In this document: one piece after another, positions 19,579 to 28,069 of the stretch | How positions within the stretch are numbered: position 1 is the first letter of the stretch | Layout: every line of letters starts with the position of its first letter | From: Rhodococcus sp. RD6.2 | GTDB taxonomy: Bacteria; Actinomycetota; Actinomycetes; Mycobacteriales; Mycobacteriaceae | Assembly (NCBI RefSeq): GCF_001040705.1 | Contig: NZ_CVQP01000005.1 | Location: 413,477-477,476 of the forward strand | Length of the DNA stretch: 64,000 nucleotides | Direction of reading: 5' to 3' | Position numbers and translations under genes: made by a program | The notes under the pieces: generated by a model | What the model was told of the DNA's origin: nothing | Seen by the model: only the letters and a program-made list of their open reading frames with translations | Databases searched by the model: none

Positions 19579-22500
19579 TCAGTCCAGGGTGACCGTCTCG
19601 CCGGGCCGCAACTCTCTCAGCTGACCGTGACACATGATCGTGATCGGTCGTTGATGGCCGGCCCCGGACTGCACGGTGACCTTGCGTCCGCTCACGGTGA
19701 GCCACAGCTGGTGCCCCCGATACTTGATCGGAAATTCCAGGTCGCCGAGATCCTCCGGCCAGTGTGGTGCGAAAAACAGCATGTCGCCACGGGTTTCGAG
19801 TCCGGTGAAGCACCGCTGCAGCAGATCGACACTGCCCGCCATCGCCGCGAGGTGGATGCCCTCGGCCGTCGTGCCGCCCTGGATGTCGGTGATGTCGGAT
19901 GCGAGGACGCTCTCGAAGTAGTCCAGCGCCTGGTCGCGGTTGAGGCGGGCCAAGACCCAGGAAAGGACCACCGCACTCAGGGTCGAACCGTGTGAGGTCC
20001 GGTCGACGTAGTACTCGACGGTGCGCGCGATGTCGTCGGGTTCGAGCCGATATCCGAGCCGCCCGAACAGATCTCGCAGTTCGTCGGCCGAGAGGAGGTA
20101 GAACAGCATCAACACGTCCGCCTGTTTGGACGCGCGGTAGCGGTTGACGTCATCGCCCTCTGCCTCGAGGATGCGGTCGAGTCGTCGCATGTCTCCGTAA
20201 CGCTGCCGGTAGCCGTCCCAGTCGAGTTCGATCAGATCGCCGTAGCCCTCGAACTGGCTGATCACCCCTTCGTGGAACGGTACGAACATGTGACGGGAGA
20301 TTTCCTCCCACCGGGCCAGTTCCGGCGCGTTCAGGTGCAGGCTGTCGAGAAGTTCGGTGCGGCGAGGGTCGGCGACGGCGTCGAGTGAATCGAGGGCCCG
20401 CAGAATCACCCATACCGCCATGACATTGGTGTATGCGTTGTTGTCGACCCCGTCGTACGGCGCCTCCGGATAGCCGGAGTGGAACTCGTCCGGTCCCATC
20501 ACGGCGCGGATGACGAACCGGGACCGCGACGGGTCGAACGACGCGAGGCTGGTGAAGAACCGGGCGATCTGGAGCAACATCTCGGCGCCGTAGTTGGCGA
20601 GGAACTCGAGGTCGTCGGTCATCTGGTAGTACTGCCACACGTTGTACGCGACCGCGATTCCGATGTGGTGCTGTCGCCAACTCGCGTCCGGAAGCCACCG
20701 CCCCGAGCTCGGATTCAGGTGCAGTTGCTGGCTCTCCTCCCGGCCGTCGCTGCCCGACTGCCACGGGAACATGGCGCCCCGGTGTCCGGCGGCGTGCGCC
20801 GCGCGACGGGCCTCGGGCAGGCGGCGGTACCGGTAGCGCAGGAGTGACCGGGTCAGCTCCGGCGCGCGCAGCGTCAACACCGGGAACACGAACAGCTCGT
20901 CCCAGAAGATGTGGCCCCGATATGCCTCCCCGTGCAAGCCGCGGGCCGGGATACCCACGTCCAGGTCGGCGGTGTTCCGCGAGACTGTCTGCACCAGGTG
21001 CACGAGGTGGAACCGGAGGAGTCGCGACACCTCCGGCCGGCCCGCGATGTCGATGCCGATCCTGTCCCACAGGTGCTCCCAGGCCAGGGCGTGACCTGCC
21101 AGGAGATCCTCGAATCCCTCCAGCCCTGACAGCAGGCGTTGTGCCTCGTCATCGGGATCGGACACTGCGTGGTCGCGCCCGGTGAACAGGATTGCCGTCT
21201 TGTCCAGCGTGACGGATCGACCGGCCTCGAGTTCGAGCGAGATGTCGTGGCCGGCGGCACCGTCGATGTCGAACCATCGGCGCCGGGACGCGCACGGTCC
21301 ACCGTCACGGAGCACCACGGTCCGCGCCGCGACCGCGATCGGTACGCGGGACTGGTTGGTCTCCACTGTCAGCAGGACCGAGTCCGGCGGCAGCTCGGTG
21401 GCCTGTACGCAGCGCAGGTGATCGGAGGCCAGGTCGCGGTATCGGTCGACGAGGGTGTTGCGCACCGAACCGTCCACCGCCGATCGGAATTCGATGGTTC
21501 CCGACCAGTCCTCGGCCACGACGGTCGTCTGCAGCGCGCAGACGTGGGGGTGGTGCATCGCGACGAGCCGCCGCTGGAGGACCGCCGTCGTCCGTCCCTC
21601 GGCATCGCGGAATCGGAGGCGGCGGGTGAGAACCGCCCGGCGCAGGTTGAGATTCTGGTGGTGCTCGAGCAGGTCGACCTCGTCGACGTCGAACCAGGGC
21701 CCGCCGTCGATGCGGAACGTGAACGGCAGCCAGTTCGGGACGTTGACCATGCTCTCGTTCGAGATGAGGACGCCCTGCCGTTCGTCGCTCAGGCGGTTGA
21801 AGAGTCCGGCCACGTAGGTGCCCGGATAGTGCGCGGGCCCCGCTGCCGCCTCGGGTGCGCAACCGCGGGTTGCGAAGTAGCCGTTGCCCACCGTGCACAG
21901 TGCTTCGCGCAACTTCTCGGCTTCCGGATCGTAGCCGTCGAAATGCAGGATCCAGCCCCCGTCCCGGGACGTGGTCGGCGAGTCCCGTTCCACGTTGCAG
22001 GCGAGCCGGTGCAGCAGTTCGCGCACCTGGCCCGGGCCGTCGACGGCGAACAGCGCGGCCGACCGCCGATTCGCGGCCTCCGCGCTGCGCACCACGATGC
22101 CGACGCCCTTGGCTGGCAGTGAATCGAACGCGTCCTCGTCGGTGAGATCGTCACCGACATGGATCGGGAGGAGCGCGTCGACCTCGGCCGGTGGGCAGAG
22201 TGGGTCGGTGGTGCCGTCGCTCGAAGCGTTGATGCGGTCGAGGATCCACTGCAGGGCCCGGCCCTTGTCCCAGTCGACATCGGGACGCAGTTCGATCACC
22301 TTGCGGCCGAGTGTGATCCGGAGTGTTTCTTCGCGGGCACCGACTTCGTGCACGGTGCTCGTGACCTCGTCGACACGATCGGCGGGCACGTTCCGGTAGT
22401 GGACGGCGACGGTGAACCGCTTGGGCTCCACCAGCACCCCCGGGACGTGACGGAGGCTGTCCTCGAGCACCCGCGTGACCCGCTCCAGCGCGGGCATGGC

Positions 22501-23292
22501 GGCCAGCGCGACCGGATTCTCGTACCTCTCGTCGGTGGGGCCGAGGAGGTCGAGGCCGTGGCTTCCCCCGTACCAGATGCCGGGAACACCCACCCGGGCC
22601 CGGATATCGGTCAGATCGCGACCGCTGATCACCGCGACGGGACAGTGGGCCGCCAGCCGACTCAGAGCGGCGGCGGCACCGTCGACGAGGACGGCCGCCG
22701 CCGGGTTGCCCACGATGTCGGCCAGGGTGCCGTCGAAGTCGAGGAGGACCACGGGCCGGCGGACGCACAGCGGTGCCGCCAGCTCGTGGCGGTCCGTCAG
22801 GGCGGACGGAATGTCGGACAGGTGGCGGTCACCGGTGCGGAGTTCGACGTCGGAGACGTCCGCGACCACCACGTGGGCGCCCCGGCGCAGTAGTTCGTCC
22901 ACTCGGCGCTGGTCGCGGTCGACGCCGATCACCAGTGCGAAGCCGCTGCGGCGCGCCTGCGCGATGACATCCGGGGCGGAGGCGACGAGGACCGCGTCCG
23001 CGGTGGAAGCGCCGAGGCGGGCCACGGTGTCCGCCGGTGCCGCCTCGACCACCCGGACCGGAATCCGGCGCGCGACCTCCGCGGCCGCGGGACCGGCTGC
23101 GGCACCGTCGCTCGCAATCACGGCGCACGGGACACCGGAGCGCTGGAACCGGTCGATCACGGCAACGGTTGATTCCACGCAGCGCGCCCCGTCGACGGAA
23201 TCGATCGCGAGGTCGAGGTCGATGGCGACGGCGTGATGCCGTCGCAGATCTATCACAGGTCGAACCGAGCCCCCGGTGTGCGCATCTGGCAT
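19579..23292 (-). CDS. otsB1: HAD-like / trehalose-6-phosphate phosphatase / GH65 fusion protein
   Basis: A 1237-residue multidomain enzyme like M. tuberculosis Rv2006. Residues 1-165 look like a HAD domain with Asp25 and Asp27 (AIDLDLAI) but with motif IV changed from the usual acidic run to VASAPD, so it is probably inactive. Residues about 178-430 are a trehalose-phosphatase domain (LLDFDGTLAD, VISGRD, HVGDDLTDED). The rest is a GH65 glycoside phosphorylase/hydrolase, with its presumed general acid Glu936 in VMGPDEFH and the conserved IFWDELFVFP at Glu799. Substrates are probably trehalose-phosphate and an alpha-linked disaccharide. It is cytoplasmic. Confidence 0.93.
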   Translation of the reverse strand: MPDAHTGGSVRPVIDLRRHHAVAIDLDLAIDSVDGARCVESTVAVIDRFQRSGVPCAVIASDGAAAGPAAAEVARRIPVRVVEAAPADTVARLGASTADAVLVASAPDVIAQARRSGFALVIGVDRDQRRVDELLRRGAHVVVADVSDVELRTGDRHLSDIPSALTDRHELAAPLCVRRPVVLLDFDGTLADIVGNPAAAVLVDGAAAALSRLAAHCPVAVISGRDLTDIRARVGVPGIWYGGSHGLDLLGPTDERYENPVALAAMPALERVTRVLEDSLRHVPGVLVEPKRFTVAVHYRNVPADRVDEVTSTVHEVGAREETLRITLGRKVIELRPDVDWDKGRALQWILDRINASSDGTTDPLCPPAEVDALLPIHVGDDLTDEDAFDSLPAKGVGIVVRSAEAANRRSAALFAVDGPGQVRELLHRLACNVERDSPTTSRDGGWILHFDGYDPEAEKLREALCTVGNGYFATRGCAPEAAAGPAHYPGTYVAGLFNRLSDERQGVLISNESMVNVPNWLPFTFRIDGGPWFDVDEVDLLEHHQNLNLRRAVLTRRLRFRDAEGRTTAVLQRRLVAMHHPHVCALQTTVVAEDWSGTIEFRSAVDGSVRNTLVDRYRDLASDHLRCVQATELPPDSVLLTVETNQSRVPIAVAARTVVLRDGGPCASRRRWFDIDGAAGHDISLELEAGRSVTLDKTAILFTGRDHAVSDPDDEAQRLLSGLEGFEDLLAGHALAWEHLWDRIGIDIAGRPEVSRLLRFHLVHLVQTVSRNTADLDVGIPARGLHGEAYRGHIFWDELFVFPVLTLRAPELTRSLLRYRYRRLPEARRAAHAAGHRGAMFPWQSGSDGREESQQLHLNPSSGRWLPDASWRQHHIGIAVAYNVWQYYQMTDDLEFLANYGAEMLLQIARFFTSLASFDPSRSRFVIRAVMGPDEFHSGYPEAPYDGVDNNAYTNVMAVWVILRALDSLDAVADPRRTELLDSLHLNAPELARWEEISRHMFVPFHEGVISQFEGYGDLIELDWDGYRQRYGDMRRLDRILEAEGDDVNRYRASKQADVLMLFYLLSADELRDLFGRLGYRLEPDDIARTVEYYVDRTSHGSTLSAVVLSWVLARLNRDQALDYFESVLASDITDIQGGTTAEGIHLAAMAGSVDLLQRCFTGLETRGDMLFFAPHWPEDLGDLEFPIKYRGHQLWLTVSGRKVTVQSGAGHQRPITIMCHGQLRELRPGETVTLD

Positions 23293-23426
23293 GCGTATCG
23301 CCTGCTCTACGAACGGATCACGGCCTGTGGTCAGGGTACGTCGGTCTGGGCTTCGTTGGGAAGGACATCGCTCGGAGATGCACTGTTGGTGAATGCGCCC
23401 TTGGGGGTGATGGGTGGGCGCATGAA

Positions 23427-23936
23427 TCAGGTGATGAGGGCCTGCGCGACTCCGGTGACGGCGACCGCGTACAGCACCGAGGTGAAGGTGCCGATGATGA
23501 ACTGTTCCGACGCGTGCGGTTCGCGTAGTTCGGGATAGCGGGCCAGTCCCTTGACCGCGAGGACGATCGCCAGGCCCTCTGGCCAGCCGGAGAGGATCGC
23601 GACGGCGACCGCGACGCGTTCGAGGACGCCGATGGTGCGCCCGCCGCGCAGCGGCCCCTCGTCGGGTCGGGCGCCGGATTCGGAGCGGCGGCGCGCTATC
23701 CGGAAGGCCGCGAGCACCAGGGGAGCGCCGCCGGTCGCGGCGGCCGCCACCGCGATGACGAGGGTCGCGCCGAGGGCGAAGCCGGTGACGGGGCGCGTTG
23801 CCGTCGCGGCGAGCGCGCTGCCTCCGAGTGCGAGCGTGGTCACGACGGGTGCGATCCAGGTGGGGATCCGCTTGGCGGACAGGACGAGCGGTGCGATCGC
23901 TGTGACGGCGAGCAGGATCAGTGCCAGTGCTGTCAT
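23427..23936 (-). CDS. polytopic membrane protein paired with SatD-like regulator
   Basis: A 169-residue protein with about four hydrophobic segments: residues 2-18, 27-43, 52-76 and a pair from about 105 to 166. The C-terminal part (GRTIGVLERVAVAVAILSG then AIVLAVKGLARYPELREP) resembles the C-terminal half of DUF3307 membrane proteins. SatD family genes often sit beside DUF3307 genes, and here the ATG overlaps the stop of the upstream SatD-like gene by four bases. I know of no biochemical function. Between it and the start of otsB1 (23293-23426) I see nothing of note. Confidence 0.8.
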   Translation of the reverse strand: MTALALILLAVTAIAPLVLSAKRIPTWIAPVVTTLALGGSALAATATRPVTGFALGATLVIAVAAAATGGAPLVLAAFRIARRRSESGARPDEGPLRGGRTIGVLERVAVAVAILSGWPEGLAIVLAVKGLARYPELREPHASEQFIIGTFTSVLYAVAVTGVAQALIT

Positions 23937-24499
23937 CGGTCGGCTGCCTCCAGCAGTTGCGCGGCGAGCGGGCGTCCCGCTTCCTCGGCCTGCCAGCCTG
24001 CCACCGACAGTCGTTGCGACATGGCCTGTTTGCTGATTCCCAGGTGGGCGGCCGCGTCGGACTGTGTCATGCCGGTCCGCATCGCGTCGACGGCCGCTCG
24101 TCCGGCATCGGAGCGGCGGGTGATGGTCGCGGACAGGAGCATGAGGGCCGCTTCGGCGCCGGGGGATCCGTCGACGGCGATGGCTCCCGGAATGTTCTTG
24201 GCACGTTCGACGGCGCGGCGGGCCGCTTCGAAGGCGGGTCCGCGGCCGGCGCGGGTGCTGTCGGGGAGTGGGAGCTCCACCGCCCCGACACCGATTCCGA
24301 CACTCCAGTGGCCGGCGGCAGCGGCGTCGAGTGCGATGTCGACCACGAGTTCCGCATCGTCGGTGACCGCCTGGGCCTCGTCGCCGGCAGTGCGTTCGAA
24401 TGGGCGGAGCAGGGGCCGGTCGGCGTTGTGCGCCAGCAGATCCGGGATGCGGTCGACGTCGCGGCGGCTACGACGCTGGTCGATCGTCAGCACGAACAT
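23933..24499 (-). CDS. SatD-like protein with C-terminal HTH
   Basis: A 188-residue protein. The N-terminal half (FVLTIDQRRSRRDVDRIPDLL, LRPFERTAGDEAQAV) resembles the SatD family. The C-terminus has an HTH at about residues 145-172 (MTQSDAAAHLGISKQAMSQRL). The promoter upstream carries a 15-base palindrome in its spacer, so it probably regulates itself. It is translationally coupled to the membrane protein at 23427. Whether the N-terminal domain binds a ligand, or is cyclase-like in fold (the G-D-E and G-I-G-V pattern), is open. Confidence 0.8.
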   Translation of the reverse strand: MFVLTIDQRRSRRDVDRIPDLLAHNADRPLLRPFERTAGDEAQAVTDDAELVVDIALDAAAAGHWSVGIGVGAVELPLPDSTRAGRGPAFEAARRAVERAKNIPGAIAVDGSPGAEAALMLLSATITRRSDAGRAAVDAMRTGMTQSDAAAHLGISKQAMSQRLSVAGWQAEEAGRPLAAQLLEAADR

Positions 24500-24505
24500 T
24501 GGTCA

Positions 24506-24534
24506 AGGCTAAAACCTGGACACTGTCCAGTCAA
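24506..24534 (-). promoter_or_regulatory. leaderless promoter with operator in the spacer
   Basis: On the minus strand TTGACT (24534-24529), a 17-base spacer and TAGCCT (24511-24506) form a good -35/-10 pair. The ATG of the SatD-like gene follows six bases after the -10, so the transcript should be leaderless. The palindrome CTGGACA-C-TGTCCAG (24516-24530 on the plus strand) covers the spacer and the end of the -35, an ideal place for a repressor. The direct repeat CCTTGAC flanks it. Confidence 0.7.
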
Positions 24535-24537
24535 GGT

Positions 24538-25266
24538 TTAGGACTTGATATCACTATGTCCAGTGTGAAGGCCTGACGCGGCACGCGCCTCGTCGAGGGT
24601 CAGCTCCGGTGCCGCGGGGACCCCGAGCCGAGCGTCCACGACGAGCCCGACCACGCCGAGCAGCAGGCACGCCGCCGACACCGCGAGGAGCGCGGGAGAC
24701 GTGTCGCCGCCGATCGCGTCGCCGAGCACCACCACGCCGATCGTCCCGGGGACGATGCCGACCATCGTCGCCAGGATGAAGGGCCAGAACCGGATCGACG
24801 ACAGCGCGGCGCAGTAGTTCGTGATCGAGAACGGCACTGGCGCGATCAGCCGCAACGATCCGACGGCCAGCCAGCCGCGGCGGGCCAGCCTGTCGTCGAT
24901 CTTCTGCACCGCAGGGTGTGTCAGATGCGCCGCGACGACGTCCCGGCCCACGGCTCTGACCAGGAGCAGCGCGATCGCGGCACTGACCGTCGTCGCGCCC
25001 GCGGCCAGGGCGATGCCTGCCACCGATCCGAACAGAAGTCCCGCTGCGAGGGTGAAGACCGTCCGAGGTACCGGAGCCACCGTCACGATCGCGTGCACGA
25101 CGAAGAACGTCACCGGGAACGCCGGTCCGAGCGAGTCCGACCACTCCCGCAGCTGGTCGACCGTCGGCAGCGGGACGAACAGTGCCGCCGCGCCGAGCGC
25201 GAGCAGCAGCACCGCGAGCAGCAGCACCTTGGGGTTACGCAGCAGTCGGACGGCGGAGTTCACCAC
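24538..25266 (-). CDS. TVP38/TMEM64 family membrane protein (Rv1491c-like)
   Basis: A protein of about 242 residues with six hydrophobic segments and the SNARE-associated/VTT domain: FPVTFFVVHAIVTVAPVPRTVFTLAAGLLFG, then SLRLIAPVPFSITNYCAALSSI and MVGIVPGTIGVVVLGDAIG. DedA/TVP38 proteins are membrane lipid or ion transport factors. The start is uncertain: GTG 25266 is used, with GTG 25281 (overlapping the thioesterase stop) and ATG 25374 as alternatives. Its stop overlaps the promoter of the SatD-like gene. It matches Rv1491c, next to mutA in M. tuberculosis. Confidence 0.87.
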   Translation of the reverse strand: MVNSAVRLLRNPKVLLLAVLLLALGAAALFVPLPTVDQLREWSDSLGPAFPVTFFVVHAIVTVAPVPRTVFTLAAGLLFGSVAGIALAAGATTVSAAIALLLVRAVGRDVVAAHLTHPAVQKIDDRLARRGWLAVGSLRLIAPVPFSITNYCAALSSIRFWPFILATMVGIVPGTIGVVVLGDAIGGDTSPALLAVSAACLLLGVVGLVVDARLGVPAAPELTLDEARAASGLHTGHSDIKS

Positions 25267-25274
25267 GCCGGAGT

Positions 25275-26072
25275 TCAGCACGCCGGGGAGGCGTCGGGGT
25301 CGCGCCGCAACGTCACGGCGGCCGTCGAGCATTCGCGGCCCGCAGCGTCGAGCGCGACGACCCGTACCATGCACACCCGGCGCCCGTCACGGACCACCGT
25401 CGCATCGAAGACGGTCGTCGCGTCGACGGGGACCGGCCGGAAGAAGTTCACCTTCATCGACGCGGCGCGCATGGAACCGCCCGCCGCCGCGGTGGCGGCA
25501 ACGTCGTGCGCACACGTCAGGACGCCGCCGTGCATCATGCCGATGGCGTTGACCAGATCCGGGTTGGGGGGAACGGTCAGGCGCGCGCCGCTGTCGGTGC
25601 TCTCGACGGTCCCACCCAGTGCGTCGGCCGGGTCCGACGCTCCGACGGAGAGGGGCGCGGGTGTGATCTCCGTCGCAATGGGGCGGGACTGTGTGACACC
25701 GTCCACGAACGAGCCCCACAGCGTTCCCCTCGCGACGAGGGCGCCAGCGGAGTCGACGATCCGGGCGGATGCCAGGCCGCCGTCACGGTCGAGCACCTCG
25801 ACCGCGCCCTCTGCCGTCAGAAAGGGGCCCTGCCACCCGGTCGGCCGTACGAAATCGACGGACAGTGTGGCGCTGACCAGGCCGTCTCGCTCGCCGCGGC
25901 GGTGAAAGAGGGTGAACCCGAGGATGTCGTCGACGAGGACGCCGAGAGCTGCGGTGGCCGCGGGCCCGTCGCCGAGGGTCATCGTCATTCGATTGACGTC
26001 GCCGTCGCGGACCGCCCGGCTCACTCCGAACAGCGATTGGGGAGTGCGGCCCAGCTCGGTGGCGATGCTCAT
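25275..26072 (-). CDS. double hotdog thioesterase (PaaI/acyl-CoA type)
   Basis: A 265-residue protein made of two hotdog domains. The first (about 1-125) has LGVLVDDILGFTLFH and VSATLSVDFVRPTG. The second (about 130-265) has the PaaI-like signature NAIGMMHGGVLTCAHD followed by ASMKVNFFRPVP. The family hydrolyses acyl-CoA thioesters; the substrate here is unknown. It is divergent from the methylmalonyl-CoA mutase operon, which suggests acyl-CoA metabolism. A -10 (TAACCT) six bases before the ATG suggests a leaderless transcript. Confidence 0.88.
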   Translation of the reverse strand: MSIATELGRTPQSLFGVSRAVRDGDVNRMTMTLGDGPAATAALGVLVDDILGFTLFHRRGERDGLVSATLSVDFVRPTGWQGPFLTAEGAVEVLDRDGGLASARIVDSAGALVARGTLWGSFVDGVTQSRPIATEITPAPLSVGASDPADALGGTVESTDSGARLTVPPNPDLVNAIGMMHGGVLTCAHDVAATAAAGGSMRAASMKVNFFRPVPVDATTVFDATVVRDGRRVCMVRVVALDAAGRECSTAAVTLRRDPDASPAC

Positions 26073-26078
26073 GCCGTG

Positions 26079-26084
26079 AGGTTA
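26079..26084 (-). promoter_or_regulatory. -10 element of a leaderless thioesterase transcript
   Basis: TAACCT on the minus strand ends six bases before the ATG at 26072, and no Shine-Dalgarno sequence is present. This is the same spacing as for fabG1 and the SatD-like gene. No -35 consensus is seen. Confidence 0.45.
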
Positions 26085-26182
26085 CCGAACGTTAGATTGA
26101 GCCAGCGGATCGTGCTCGCCGGGGCGGGGTTAGCATCACACGCACAATGACCATGTCCGAAAACCGAGAGGAAGCAGACACC

Positions 26183-28069
26183 GTGCCAGTGTCACCCGCT
26201 TCACAGACCGAGGAGGCCGCCCGCGACCACGCGGCGTGGCAGCAGGCGGTGGCTGCGGTGCTCGCGAAGGCCCGCAAGGTCGACGTGTCCGAGCTGCCCG
26301 CAGATCCGGAGCACCTCCTCGACACCGTCACCTACGACGGCGTCACCGTCACGCCGCTGTACACCCGCAGGGAGGAAACCGCCGAGGCGCCGCTGCCGGG
26401 CGTGTTCCCGTTCGTCCGCGGACGCGACGCGCACCGCGACGTCAACAGCGGATGGAAGGTCAGCGCCGCGTTCGGCGCCGACGAGAGCGACGCGAAGAAG
26501 ATCAACGAGGCCGTCCTCGACGGGCTCGAGAACGGCGTCAGCGCCATCTGGTTGAACGTCGGCGGCAACGGGCTGTCCGCCGACGCTCTCGATGTTGCGC
26601 TCGGCGGTGTTCTGCTCGACCTCGCGCCGCTGACCCTCGACGCCGGAGCGGCCACTGCCGCCGCGGCCGAGAACCTCTACGCGCTGATCGACGCGCGTGC
26701 CGCGGCCGGTGACGGCGTCACCGATCGAGCCGCGATCACCGTCGCGCTCGGCGCGTCCGCGCTCACCGATCGCTACTCGGGTGCGGACGGGGTCGACCTG
26801 GCCGCCACCGTCGCGCTCGCCGGGGCAGCGGCCGACCGCGCCGAGACGGTTCGCGCAATCACCGTCGACGGCACCGCATTCCACAATGCGGGTGCGTCGG
26901 ATGCCGAGGAGCTCGGTGCCGCTGTCGCTGCGGGCCTGGAATACCTTCGTGCTCTCACCGATTCGGGTCTGACGATCTCGAAGGCACTGGGACAGGTCGA
27001 GTTCCGCTTCGCGGCCACCGACGACCAGTTCCAGACGATCGCCAAGCTTCGCGCAGGCAGGCAGCTGTGGGCACGCGTCGCGCAGGTGTGCGGCGCGAGC
27101 GAGTTCGGTGGCGCACCGCAGCATGCGGTCACCTCCGCCGCGATGATGTCGCAGCGCGACCCGTGGGTGAACATGCTCCGCACCACCCTCGCGGCGTTCG
27201 GCGCCGGAGTCGGCGGCGCGGATTCGGTGACGGTCCTGCCGTTCGACGCCGCACTGCCCGAGGGAAGCGTGGAGACGTCGAAGTCGTTCGCGGCCCGCAT
27301 CGCCCGCAACACCCAGCTGCTGCTGCTCGAGGAGTCGAACCTCGGGCGCGTGCTCGATCCGGGTGCGGGCTCCTGGTACGTGGAGGACCTGACGTCGCAG
27401 ATCGCGGCGAAGGCGTGGGAGTTCGTGCAGCAGATCGAGGCCGCAGGCGGATACGCCGCAGCCCTCGAGGCCGGCGTGATTGCCGAGCGCATCGCCGCCA
27501 CCCGCGACAAGCGTGATTCCGACATCGCTCACCGCAGGACCGCGGTCACCGGTGTCAACGAGTTCCCGAACCTCGGCGAGACCCCGATCGCGGAGGGTGA
27601 TTCGCCGCTCGCCGGTGTCGCCCGCTACGGCGCGGCGTTCGAGGCGCTGCGTGACCGGTCGGACCGATTCCTCGCCGAGCGTGGCCACCGGCCCAAGGTG
27701 CTGCTCGCGGCGCTCGGCCCGGTCGCCGAGCACAACGGACGCACCACCTTCGCCGCGAACCTGCTCGCCTCCGGCGGCATCGAGGCGGTCAACCCCGGCA
27801 CCCTCGACCTGGCGACCGTCGCCGGGATCGTCAAGGAGTCGGAGACCACCATCGCGGTCCTGTGCGGCACCGACAAGCGGTACGGCACCGACGGCGTCCC
27901 CGCGGTCGACGCACTGCGCGCCGCAGGCATCGAGACCGTCCTCCTCGCGGGACCGGAGAAGACGTTCGCCGACGCGCAGGGCGCGGACCGGCCGGACGGC
28001 TTCCTGACCGCTCGTATTGACGCAGTGTCGGCGCTGACCGGTCTGCTCGACACCCTGGGAGCGAAATGA
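26183..28069 (+). CDS. mutA: methylmalonyl-CoA mutase small subunit
   Basis: A 628-residue small (beta) subunit, which stabilises the MutB catalytic chain and does not itself bind B12 productively. The GTG at 26183 is chosen because GAGGAAG precedes it by nine bases; an ATG at 26147 would add 12 residues and has no ribosome-binding site. TIM-barrel sequences such as [26 protein letters not shown] and [15 protein letters not shown] are present. The C-terminal B12-fold lacks the D-x-H-x-x-G motif. Its stop overlaps the mutB start (ATGA). It handles propionate-derived methylmalonyl-CoA. Confidence 0.96.
   Translation: MPVSPASQTEEAARDHAAWQQAVAAVLAKARKVDVSELPADPEHLLDTVTYDGVTVTPLYTRREETAEAPLPGVFPFVRGRDAHRDVNSGWKVSAAFGADESDAKKINEAVLDGLENGVSAIWLNVGGNGLSADALDVALGGVLLDLAPLTLDAGAATAAAAENLYALIDARAAAGDGVTDRAAITVALGASALTDRYSGADGVDLAATVALAGAAADRAETVRAITVDGTAFHNAGASDAEELGAAVAAGLEYLRALTDSGLTISKALGQVEFRFAATDDQFQTIAKLRAGRQLWARVAQVCGASEFGGAPQHAVTSAAMMSQRDPWVNMLRTTLAAFGAGVGGADSVTVLPFDAALPEGSVETSKSFAARIARNTQLLLLEESNLGRVLDPGAGSWYVEDLTSQIAAKAWEFVQQIEAAGGYAAALEAGVIAERIAATRDKRDSDIAHRRTAVTGVNEFPNLGETPIAEGDSPLAGVARYGAAFEALRDRSDRFLAERGHRPKVLLAALGPVAEHNGRTTFAANLLASGGIEAVNPGTLDLATVAGIVKESETTIAVLCGTDKRYGTDGVPAVDALRAAGIETVLLAGPEKTFADAQGADRPDGFLTARIDAVSALTGLLDTLGAK

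Noticed and set aside
26147-26182. ATG at 26147 as the mutA start
   Set aside because: No ribosome-binding site, and the -10-like TAGCAT would give only a few leader bases; GTG 26183 has GAGGAAG at good spacing.
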